Below are positions 9,301 through 17,753 of a stretch of 64,000 nt of DNA, piece by piece. The notes below the pieces were generated by a model that had not been told where the DNA came from, searched no databases, and saw nothing but the letters and a program-made list of their open reading frames with translations. Position 1 is the first letter of the stretch; every line of letters begins with the position of its first letter. The DNA lies in contig SVQA01000005.1 in NCBI GenBank assembly GCA_015065545.1, forward strand, positions 93,337 through 157,336. Direction: 5' to 3'. Both the position numbers and the translations under genes were made by a program. The stretch comes from Oscillospiraceae bacterium. Its GTDB lineage: Bacteria > Bacillota > Clostridia > Oscillospirales > Acutalibacteraceae.

Positions 9301-10548
9301 TTATATGGTTGAATGTTTCTTGGGCAGAGCGGTCTCACGCTTAGAGCCAAGAATATCAAGATAGTTTATAAGTTTTGTTCTGATAGTTTCAGCATCTGCA
9401 ATATCATCGATAAAGCCGTTCTTTGCGGCATTCTCTGCAGAAAGCTCATTTGCGATATATTCCTTAATCTTTGCATCCTGCTCGGCTACAGTCAAGCCTT
9501 CAAGCTCTGTGCCGAGTGCTATGTAAGCAGCAGCTTCGGGCTTAATGGGAGAAATAACTGCTCCCTCCATACCGATAACTGCATCGCATCTTGCAGCCTT
9601 GCCTGCAAGTGCCATATAAGCAGCACCTACTGCTGTACCCTCCACAACAGAAATCTTAACTGTTGTAGCTTCTGTGTAAGCAGAAAGCACCTTGTTTGCA
9701 CTGCCGATACAGCAGAATTCTGCAGCATCCATCTGAGTGATAACCGGCAGAGAGAAAGCATCGCAGAAACGAACAAAGGAAGCTATCTTCTTTGCACCCT
9801 TTTTATCAATCTCTTTAGAGAGAGCCTTAACACTGCCTACTGTTCTGCCATCGATTCTTGCAAGAGCAATCGATACCTTGTCATCCTTATTATCATAAAG
9901 CTTAAGCTCGCTGTCAGCATCAAAGAATAAACCATCTGAAGCTTCTGCGAAAGGCACCTGTGACAGATTGTTTGCAGGCAGGTAAGAAATAAGCTCTGCT
10001 ACCTTATCCACAGCCTGCTGTGCATCCTCGGCAACGATTGCCGCCTTGCCTTTGCCGCTGCAGTCGCAATCAGCAGAAAGTGTGAGCTTTGCATCCTCGG
10101 TCATAATAACGAAATCCGCACTTGCCGAAAGCATTGCATTGGAAGCAACGCAATCACCCATAACAACAGAAATACGGGGAACAATACCTGAAAGACGCAT
10201 AGAGCTTGCGAGCAAATCTCCAAGAGCATCAAGGAGCATATTACCCTCTGTTACCTTTGCTTTGCTGTCTGTATAGAAGCTTACGACAGGGCAACCGGTT
10301 TTAAGAGCCAAAGCATAAACCTTTTTGAGTTTTTCTGCCTGTGCCACGCTCATAGCACCGCCTGCACCCTCGTCACACTGAGAGTATGCATATATATTCT
10401 GTCCGCAGACTCTGCCGCTGACAGCCTTCACCTCTGCCATATTGCCGTTAATGCTCATTGCAGGCAGAAGCTCTGTGTAAACTCCATCATCAAATAGTAG
10501 CGCAAAAAGCTTCTCGGGTGAAACTTTTGCATTTTTTGAAACGCTCAT
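9301..10548 (-). CDS. Divergent acyl-CoA carboxyltransferase (PCC-beta/MmdA/12S-like)
   Basis: Crotonase-fold carboxyltransferase layout; C-terminus KRETALPKKHSTI typical of the family; operonic with the carrier and the 5S-like gene. Confidence 0.75.
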   Translation of the reverse strand: MSVSKNAKVSPEKLFALLFDDGVYTELLPAMSINGNMAEVKAVSGRVCGQNIYAYSQCDEGAGGAMSVAQAEKLKKVYALALKTGCPVVSFYTDSKAKVTEGNMLLDALGDLLASSMRLSGIVPRISVVMGDCVASNAMLSASADFVIMTEDAKLTLSADCDCSGKGKAAIVAEDAQQAVDKVAELISYLPANNLSQVPFAEASDGLFFDADSELKLYDNKDDKVSIALARIDGRTVGSVKALSKEIDKKGAKKIASFVRFCDAFSLPVITQMDAAEFCCIGSANKVLSAYTEATTVKISVVEGTAVGAAYMALAGKAARCDAVIGMEGAVISPIKPEAAAYIALGTELEGLTVAEQDAKIKEYIANELSAENAAKNGFIDDIADAETIRTKLINYLDILGSKRETALPKKHSTI

Positions 10549-10666
10549 AAGATTCCTCCTTATGCTTTATCCGTACATAAAAGTACCTAAAGTATATTAT
10601 ACATTTAACTAAATCTAATTACAAGCAAAAATCTGCAAAAAACAAGAACTTTTTTACATATGCTTA

Positions 10667-11068
10667 TTATTTGCAACCATTACAGCCTTCACAGCCCGAA
10701 CAACCCTTTGCAAAAAGCCTTGAAAGGTACAGAGTATAGTACTCATTGTGCTTAAAAAATCCGAATTTTTTCCACAATGATTCAAGGCTATCGTCCTTTG
10801 TGCAAAGGGTGAGTGAACCCTCTCCCAGTGCAATTGCACCTATAGAGCGTATAAGCGCATCTGCATGCAGGAACATTTCATTTGAAACACTGCCGTCACC
10901 TGAAAGCTTTACCCCTGTATCCATAGATAAAATCTCAAAAGCAGATTTATTGCGGACATAGGCTATATGACCTCGCTCTTTACCGTCCTCTTTGTAAATA
11001 AGCAGGGTTGTCCCCTGAGGGTAAGCCTTAAGCTTGGCTTCGTCTTTGCAGGGTAGAATTGAAAACAT
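10667..11068 (-). CDS. GNAT-like hypothetical protein with Cys-rich C-terminus
   Basis: Compact 133 aa ORF with RBS; GNAT-like layout; tail KGCSGCEGCNGCK. Confidence 0.5.
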   Translation of the reverse strand: MFSILPCKDEAKLKAYPQGTTLLIYKEDGKERGHIAYVRNKSAFEILSMDTGVKLSGDGSVSNEMFLHADALIRSIGAIALGEGSLTLCTKDDSLESLWKKFGFFKHNEYYTLYLSRLFAKGCSGCEGCNGCK

Positions 11069-11080
11069 TGGAAAACCTCC

Positions 11081-11833
11081 TTACTGCAGATGGCGGGAAG
11101 GATTGGGATCTGCCATAAGCTTCTTAACTTCCTCTTCGGTCAGATCACGCCAGTCGCCCTTTTTGAGCATACCAAGCTTAACTTGTCCGATTGCGGTACG
11201 TCGAAGTCTAGCAACCTCTAAGCCTAACATCTCGCACATTCTTCTGATCTGACGGTTTCTGCCTTCACGCAGGAGTATCTCAAGCACAACTCTGCCCTCC
11301 TGACGAGTAATAACACGAACCTCTGCAGGAGCGGTTTTTCTGCCGTCGAGTATCATACCGTTTTCAAACTCTGCAATCATTTCGTCTGTAACGGCAGGTC
11401 GCACAGTTACACGATAAACCTTATAAATATCCTTTTTAGGATGCATAATCTTGTTTGCAAAATCGCCATCATTGGTAAAGAGAAGCATACCCTCGCTGTC
11501 ACGGTCAAGTCTGCCTACGGGATATACTCTCTCGGGAATATCCGCAACCAGCTCCGCAACGCATTTTCTGCCCTTCTCATCACTCATTGTGGTTACATAG
11601 CCACGGGGCTTATTGAGCATAATATAACGGTACTTCGGTCTTGCATTACCTGTAATGCGTCTGCCGTTTACCATTACCTTATCTTTGTAAGGGTTAACCT
11701 TATCGCCTATCTCTGCCACCACTCCGTTTACCTTTACAGAGCCCGCACGAATCAAGTCCTCTGCCTTTCGTCTGGAGGCAACTCCACAGTCTGCAAGCAT
11801 TTTCTGCAGACGTACATAATTACTGTTAGCCAT
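11081..11833 (-). CDS. rluB: Pseudouridine synthase RluB/RsuA family
   Basis: RLQKMLADCGVASRRKAEDLI S4 domain; VGRLDRDSEGMLLFTNDG. Confidence 0.92.
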   Translation of the reverse strand: MANSNYVRLQKMLADCGVASRRKAEDLIRAGSVKVNGVVAEIGDKVNPYKDKVMVNGRRITGNARPKYRYIMLNKPRGYVTTMSDEKGRKCVAELVADIPERVYPVGRLDRDSEGMLLFTNDGDFANKIMHPKKDIYKVYRVTVRPAVTDEMIAEFENGMILDGRKTAPAEVRVITRQEGRVVLEILLREGRNRQIRRMCEMLGLEVARLRRTAIGQVKLGMLKKGDWRDLTEEEVKKLMADPNPSRHLQ

Positions 11834-11888
11834 AATTAAATCCTTTTAAACTTTCCTTTATATTTATCAGTTTCAGATTACACAATAC

Positions 11889-13013
11889 TCATCTGAACAA
11901 ACTGCGGAAAAACCGCAGAAAAAACGATATTTCCATATACCCTGCGTCTTCTTGTGCCAAAATCTCGTTTTCCGTTACAACTTTACCCTTTAAAGTACAC
12001 ACAACCTTGCCTACTATATCTCCCTTTTTAACAGGAGCAAACAACATAGGCTTCATATAAACCTGTGTTTTTACTTCTTTAGCTGTATCACAATCAGACA
12101 CAAATTTCTGTGTTCTTAAAACCTTCGCCGAAATATTTTTCTTTGAAGAACCGATTACATTCACTTTGTAGATTTCTTTTGAATCTCCAACTAATACAGC
12201 ACCCAGCTTTTCAAACCCGTAGTCATACAGCTTAATATGGTCCTGCCAATCGCTTGGAGCATTGAAAGTAACCGCAACAAGACGCAAATTATTCTTTTCA
12301 CTGCAGGTTACAAGACATCTGCCGCTCGCCTTTGTATATCCGGTTTTACCGCCGATACAGTACTCATACATTGACAGCAGGCGGTTATGATTATTATATG
12401 TAGCTCTTTGACCCTCGGGCTTTACAAAATCCACAGTCACGCTCTTTTTTGCTGTCATATCCTCAAAAGCCTGATTCTCCATAGCCTCTGACATAAGCAG
12501 TGCCATATCGTAGGGTGTAGAAAAATGACCTTGTGCACTGAGTCCGCTGGGATTTTTGAAGCAGGTGTTCTCCATTCCTATCTCTTTTGCTCTTTTGTTC
12601 ATTAGCTCTGCGAAGTCCTCTGTATTTCCAGACACAGCTACTGCCGCCGCATTTGCGGCATCGTTGCCGGATACGGTCATCATACCCTTAGCCAAATCAG
12701 AAAGCCTTACTCTGTCTCCTGCCTTGAGATACATCGAACTTCCCTCGGCTTGCATCTTTGAAGTAAACTCTACTGCTTTATCCTCTTTTTCTGCATATTC
12801 AAGTGCCAGAAGAGAGGTCATGATCTTGGTAGTGCTTGCCATACCTGCAGGGGTATTAAGTCCTCGACCAAGGAGCACCTCCTTATTATCGGGACAATAA
12901 AGTACATAGGACTGAGCCGAAACCGACGGTGCAGTGTTATCCTTCTCTGCAAAAACAGAAAAACTGCAAAAAAACAAAACAAAAGAAAAGAAAAAAGACA
13001 GTAATCTTTTCAT
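11889..13013 (-). CDS. dacF: D-alanyl-D-alanine carboxypeptidase (DacF-like)
   Basis: STTKIMTSLLALE, SGNDAANAAA, KTGYTKASGRCL (SxxK, SxN, KTG); signal peptide. Confidence 0.9.
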   Translation of the reverse strand: MKRLLSFFFSFVLFFCSFSVFAEKDNTAPSVSAQSYVLYCPDNKEVLLGRGLNTPAGMASTTKIMTSLLALEYAEKEDKAVEFTSKMQAEGSSMYLKAGDRVRLSDLAKGMMTVSGNDAANAAAVAVSGNTEDFAELMNKRAKEIGMENTCFKNPSGLSAQGHFSTPYDMALLMSEAMENQAFEDMTAKKSVTVDFVKPEGQRATYNNHNRLLSMYEYCIGGKTGYTKASGRCLVTCSEKNNLRLVAVTFNAPSDWQDHIKLYDYGFEKLGAVLVGDSKEIYKVNVIGSSKKNISAKVLRTQKFVSDCDTAKEVKTQVYMKPMLFAPVKKGDIVGKVVCTLKGKVVTENEILAQEDAGYMEISFFLRFFRSLFR

Positions 13014-13062
13014 AAAGACACACCCCGATACATTGCTATGCTCGGGGAGTGCAGGTTATTCA

Positions 13063-13473
13063 TCAGAAGCTTTCGTCGTCGCCAACCTCTGCGTTTGTCT
13101 TTTTATCCTTTGAGAATAGTCCCTTAATCTTATCAAAAAGCTCGGGTACCATACCAACAATTCTGTCAGCAGGTCCATCGTACTTTGTGATGGGAATAAA
13201 CTTTACGTCACCCTTGAATACAGAAAGGAAGCCAACAGGGTTGATAGTAACACCTGCACCTGTACCGCCGCCAAAGTTGGGAGCCTGATTTTCCTTTTTA
13301 GCACGAATATCAGAACCGCCGGATGCAAAGCCGTAGCTAACCTTTGACACAGGAATAATAACTGTGCCGTCGGGAGAAGTGATGGGTGTACCGATAATTG
13401 TATCTACATCCACCATACTCTTGATTTTATCCAGAGTTGTATCCATAAGTCCATTAATAGGATGTTCGCTCAT
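13063..13473 (-). CDS. ytfJ: GerW family sporulation protein
   Basis: HPINGLMDTTLDKIKSMVDVDTIIGTPI...GGGTGAGVTINPVGFL; start adjusted to MSEHP. Confidence 0.92.
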   Translation of the reverse strand: MSEHPINGLMDTTLDKIKSMVDVDTIIGTPITSPDGTVIIPVSKVSYGFASGGSDIRAKKENQAPNFGGGTGAGVTINPVGFLSVFKGDVKFIPITKYDGPADRIVGMVPELFDKIKGLFSKDKKTNAEVGDDESF

Positions 13474-13498
13474 TTTTATTTCTCCTTTTATTTTAAAA

Positions 13499-14128
13499 TT
13501 ACTTTGTATATTTAAGAATTGCCTCTGTTGCAACCATATTATCAAGCAGAGCTTTCAGAAGATGCAGAAGCTTTATATTGAAATTCAGGTCAAATTCCGC
13601 AGAAGGCACAGCATCATCCGAGAAATCCGGCTTTATCTCCACATTATAATCATCAAAGCTCATAACGTTTTCAACAATAGCCGCTACAATGGGATAAACA
13701 ACCGCATTTGCATAGCCGTAGGTTACTGCTGTATCTGCCGCATCATCAGAGGCAACATTCATCTTAAAGTCCAGTTTTTTGAGGGTTGCATTATTGAGAA
13801 TCGCTTTCAGCAAAGACCAAATGCTTTTAACAATTTCTGCAAGACTTTTAAGAAACCCCATTAAACCATCGCTCTCATCATAAAGCTCGGAAAGTGATAT
13901 AACCTCATCGGGAGATCTGCCTTTTTTTATTCTTCTCTTTGCCTTTTTGCGTTTACTCTTTTCGCTCTGTGGGATAAGCACCTTTTTAAGAAACAGATAT
14001 TTTACTAAACACTGAAGCTGTTTTTCATCATCATAATGAAGAAATATCTTTATGTTGATATTAAGAAGCAGCACAACAAGTGCCACAAAAGCCACAATTA
14101 CAAGCAGTACTTGCAATACATATATCAA
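13499..14128 (-). CDS. DUF2953-like membrane-anchored protein
   Basis: N-terminal TM, basic linker; located between gerW and scpB homologues. Confidence 0.6.
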   Translation of the reverse strand: MIYVLQVLLVIVAFVALVVLLLNINIKIFLHYDDEKQLQCLVKYLFLKKVLIPQSEKSKRKKAKRRIKKGRSPDEVISLSELYDESDGLMGFLKSLAEIVKSIWSLLKAILNNATLKKLDFKMNVASDDAADTAVTYGYANAVVYPIVAAIVENVMSFDDYNVEIKPDFSDDAVPSAEFDLNFNIKLLHLLKALLDNMVATEAILKYTK

Positions 14129-14161
14129 GGGTCTCCCCCCTTAAAACGATTTGATTTAAAC

Positions 14162-14857
14162 TTAAAAATCCTCTGTAGCCGCTTTGATGATTTCTCCCAC
14201 TTCCATAGCAATCATTGCGTCGGTTTCATCCTGCACATCATCTTCTGCCTCTGTTACAGGCTCTTCGTCCTCTGCATCGCCTTGGAAGATACTCAGCTGG
14301 GAATCATCCTCATCACTCTCTTCTGCCTCATCCCTCACCTTAGGCTCGCTTGAAGGAATTTCGGGAAGCTCGCTCAAATCAGAAATACTGAAGCAACGAA
14401 GGAAGTTCTCGGTTGTGCCGTAGATAAGAGGTCTGCCGGGAAGCTCAAGCCTGCCCTTTTCTTCGATAAGATCCTTAGCTGTTAGGCTTCCGATAACACC
14501 CGAGCAATCAACACCTCTTACCTGCTCAATAAAGGCTTTTGTAACAGGCTGGTTGTAAGCAATAACCGCCAAAACCTCCATAGCTGCCTGAGAAAGGGGT
14601 GTGTTACGACGCAAATCCATAACAGTTCTTATCTGAGGAGCATATTCCTCTGCAGACACCATCTGGTATGCATCATCAAGCCTGATTATAATTATTCCAC
14701 CATTCTTATCTTCATATTCCTTCATAAGAGCTTCAAGGTGTTTTTTTGTTTCTTTTTCAGAAAGTTCAAGGGCAGTGGCCATTCGGGACACAGGCACGGA
14801 AGCACCGCTTGCAAAGAGAATAGCCTCTACCGCATTTCTTATGTTAAGTTCACTCAT
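14162..14857 (-). CDS. scpB: Segregation and condensation protein B
   Basis: AVEAILFASGASVPVSRMA...AAMEVLAVIAYNQPVTKAFIEQVRGVD. Confidence 0.95.
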   Translation of the reverse strand: MSELNIRNAVEAILFASGASVPVSRMATALELSEKETKKHLEALMKEYEDKNGGIIIIRLDDAYQMVSAEEYAPQIRTVMDLRRNTPLSQAAMEVLAVIAYNQPVTKAFIEQVRGVDCSGVIGSLTAKDLIEEKGRLELPGRPLIYGTTENFLRCFSISDLSELPEIPSSEPKVRDEAEESDEDDSQLSIFQGDAEDEEPVTEAEDDVQDETDAMIAMEVGEIIKAATEDF

Positions 14858-15576
14858 CGTTTATTTTCCTCCACCATTGTAACAGTTGCTTCGTCACCAT
14901 CACCGTCGATAATAACTCTCTTACCCTTTACAAGTTCAAGCACCGCAAGGAAGGTAGCAACCAGATCACTCTTGCCGTTGCAAGCCTCAAAAAGCTCGCT
15001 GTATCGCACATTCTTTTTGTGCCAGAGATTACGCATAACACGGATAATTCTTGAGCTTACAGAGATAATCTTCTTCTCTACAATACCCGAAAAAGCCTCT
15101 CTTTTGGGAGGAAGCTTTCTCTTACCTCTGCCGACTGCATTTACATAAGCCTTTGCAATGTCTGCAGGTGGATGAATTCTGTTATATGTAAGGTCAAATT
15201 CCACAGGCGAAGGCTCTCGCTGGAATTTATCAAAGCTTACCATAGGTGCAAGCATAGCCGCAACCTGACGGCAAAGCTGATACTCAATAAGCTGACCCTG
15301 AAGCTCACTTTTGAGCTGTTCTGCCTCTTCCTCGTATTTGGGCAAAAGCATTACAGATTTGATGTAAACAAGTCTTGACGCCATTTCAAGAAAGTCAGAG
15401 GCAATATCCATATCCGCTTCCTGCATAGCACTTATCTGCTCCATATACTGCTCAAGAAGCAGAGAAATCTCTATGTCGTATATATCGATTTTATTTTTAG
15501 AAATCAGAAGCAGCAACAAATCAAGAGGTCCCTCAAAAACAGGGAGCTTGTACTGAAGCTGGGTATTATTCTGCAT
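14854..15576 (-). CDS. scpA: Segregation and condensation protein A
   Basis: LPVFEGPLDLLLLLISKNKIDIYDI...DFLEMASRLVYIKSVMLLP. Confidence 0.95.
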   Translation of the reverse strand: MQNNTQLQYKLPVFEGPLDLLLLLISKNKIDIYDIEISLLLEQYMEQISAMQEADMDIASDFLEMASRLVYIKSVMLLPKYEEEAEQLKSELQGQLIEYQLCRQVAAMLAPMVSFDKFQREPSPVEFDLTYNRIHPPADIAKAYVNAVGRGKRKLPPKREAFSGIVEKKIISVSSRIIRVMRNLWHKKNVRYSELFEACNGKSDLVATFLAVLELVKGKRVIIDGDGDEATVTMVEENKR

Positions 15577-15602
15577 AAGGGATACCTCCTTTTATAGCTT
15601 TA

Positions 15603-16307
15603 TCATTGAAAGAACAGGCATAATTTCAACACAAATTCTCTTCCCGCCCCGAGAATACCGTCAAGAGCACCCATATAAAGAAGGGCAAAAATGAAAATAG
15701 ATGTGAAGTGCTGGTATCTGTAAAAGAAATTTACAATTCTGTCAGGCAGGAAGATAAAAAGGATTTTACTTCCGTCAAGGGGCGGTACGGGAAGAAGATT
15801 GAATACGGCAAGAGAAGCATTGATCAAAATATAATAGCTTAAGAACATCCACACATATTCGCCGATTTCGGTAAGATACAGATAATCTCCGATTTTGTAT
15901 TCAACAAGAGCCGAAGGGGCTGTTTTTGCAAGCAAAAGCATAAGTGCTCCGCCAAACATACCGCAGAGTATATTTGCAAGAGGACCTGCAAAAGCACAGA
16001 GTCCCATATAAAGCTTTGGATACTTAAATCTGTTAGGATTTACGGGTACAGGCTTTGCCCAACCGAATCCGAAAAGAAGCATACACAAAGCACCAAAGGG
16101 GTCAATGTGTACCAAGGGATTAAGAGAAAGTCTGCCTCTGTGCTTTATATCCTTATCGCCTAAGAGATATGCCGCACCTGCATGAGCAAATTCGTGAACA
16201 GGCAGGATAAGAAAAATCATAAGTGCCATAACAGCAAGCTGAATTAAAACACCTGTAAAATCAACCGAACCGTAAGTTCGTATATCCCTGATTAAATCTA
16301 TAAGCAT
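15603..16307 (-). CDS. Site-2 protease family (M50) membrane metalloprotease
   Basis: ILPVHEFAHAGAAYLLGD (HExxH) and NLLPVPPLDGSKIL. Confidence 0.93.
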   Translation of the reverse strand: MLIDLIRDIRTYGSVDFTGVLIQLAVMALMIFLILPVHEFAHAGAAYLLGDKDIKHRGRLSLNPLVHIDPFGALCMLLFGFGWAKPVPVNPNRFKYPKLYMGLCAFAGPLANILCGMFGGALMLLLAKTAPSALVEYKIGDYLYLTEIGEYVWMFLSYYILINASLAVFNLLPVPPLDGSKILFIFLPDRIVNFFYRYQHFTSIFIFALLYMGALDGILGAGREFVLKLCLFFQ

Positions 16308-16351
16308 TTATTATGCCTCCAAAAATGATATAAAAATTTATTGACTAAAAT

Positions 16352-17107
16352 TTATTTGCCATACAAAACACGGACAGCTGAATCGAAAATATCCATAATA
16401 GAAGAACTCGTATTTGATATAACTCCTCCTGTTTGTCCGAGCAAGAAGAAAGATATAACAAAGATTACAAAAGAAATAATAAGCTCACTGTTTCTTAAAG
16501 CATCCTGCCAGTTAAGAGGAAACCACTCGTAAAGTGCATCACCCATATCCAAAGGGAAAGCAGGAATAAGATTCAGCAAAGCTGAATTCAGACAACAAAT
16601 AGCAAGATAATGAAGCATTGCATAAACAGCATAATACGCATATCCGCCGAAATTGTTATTAACAGTCCAAAAGGAATTCAGACCTAAGTCTAAAACATTA
16701 TTTTGCATCAGGGAAGCACAAGAAAAGTAAACTACGCCAAAACAGCACAGATATGTTAAAACACCTGATATAGCGATGACAAACGAATATAATCTTGGTT
16801 TTTTGAACTCGTGGGTATCAAAATAAGAAGGAGCTGCAAATCCCATATTAAGAAACAGCGATAATAAAACTCCCACAAGATGCAAGTTATATCTGGGATT
16901 TATGGAGCGGAGTCCGTCTCTGACACCGGTAACATCACCAAAACGATTAATCAAGGTGTATTTTACATAATTGTGCAAAGGATTAATAAGAAAGTTAAAA
17001 ATAACCGATGATAAAATAAAGCCGATAACAAGCGCAACATAAAAATGCGGAAGGTCCGTATATGCCTCATACAACTGAACAATTCTATACAAATCAAAAT
17101 CCTCCAA
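16352..17107 (-). CDS. Site-2-protease-like membrane protein lacking HExxH (pseudoprotease candidate)
   Basis: Aligns by eye with the 15603-16307 product; NPLHNYVKY replaces LPVHEFAHA and LIPAFPLDMGD replaces LLPVPPLDGSK. Confidence 0.65.
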   Translation of the reverse strand: MEDFDLYRIVQLYEAYTDLPHFYVALVIGFILSSVIFNFLINPLHNYVKYTLINRFGDVTGVRDGLRSINPRYNLHLVGVLLSLFLNMGFAAPSYFDTHEFKKPRLYSFVIAISGVLTYLCCFGVVYFSCASLMQNNVLDLGLNSFWTVNNNFGGYAYYAVYAMLHYLAICCLNSALLNLIPAFPLDMGDALYEWFPLNWQDALRNSELIISFVIFVISFFLLGQTGGVISNTSSSIMDIFDSAVRVLYGK

Positions 17108-17283
17108 AAATGCAAAAAAACATAGTTTTTTCCATTATAAATACTATATCTATCTTATTATATAATAAGTCAAATAAAAAAACAAGAAAAGTTTTTCAAA
17201 AAAAGACTTGCATTTTGTAATGATTTCTGTTATGATAACAGAGTTACAAATGCTACTATGTCATTTAAGGAGGTGCGTAAAGC

Positions 17284-17472
17284 ATGGCAAAATGTGAATT
17301 CTGCGGAAAAGACGTTAAGTTCGGAATTAAGGTTTCTCACTCTCACAGACGCTCCAACAGAACTTGGAAGCCCAATGTACAGAGAGTAAAGGCTGTTGTT
17401 AACGGCACACCCAAGCACGTTTATGCTTGCACCCGTTGCTTACGTTCAGGTAAGGTTCAGAGAGCAGTTTAA
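17284..17472 (+). CDS. rpmB: 50S ribosomal protein L28
   Basis: MAKCEFCGKDVKFGIKVSHSHRRSNRTWKPNVQ. Confidence 0.97.
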   Translation: MAKCEFCGKDVKFGIKVSHSHRRSNRTWKPNVQRVKAVVNGTPKHVYACTRCLRSGKVQRAV

Positions 17473-17502
17473 TTCTGCATCTAAAAACTTAAAACGGTAT
17501 GT

Positions 17503-17532
17503 AAAGCCCTTCGAGAAATCGAAGGGCTTTTT
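17503..17532 (+). terminator. rpmB terminator
   Basis: aaagcccttcgagaaatcgaagggctttttac. Confidence 0.85.
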
Positions 17533-17547
17533 ACTATTCAGAAGCAC

Positions 17548-17675
17548 CGACCACCGTAGCCAAATCCTCCCTTTTGTAGGGGAGGTTCACGAACCTCCCG
17601 AAAGGATTTTGTATTGATGTAAGACTTGCGGGCGGATGATATCCGCCCCTACAGTTAGTGAATCGTCCCTATGAT
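17548..17675. repeat. Intergenic palindromic repeat element
   Basis: aggggaggttcacgaacctccc and gggcggatgatatccgccc palindromes in non-coding DNA. Confidence 0.5.
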
Positions 17676-17688
17676 GTAAACATAGAAT

Positions 17689-17725
17689 AAGCGGTCAGAA
17701 CAGCTTATCTGTTCTGACCGCTTTT
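17689..17725. terminator. Terminator of the pullulanase gene
   Basis: aagcggtcagaacagcttatctgttctgaccgctttt. Confidence 0.8.
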
Positions 17726-17753
17726 GTCATTTCGTCTTAAGTTTTATACAAAA

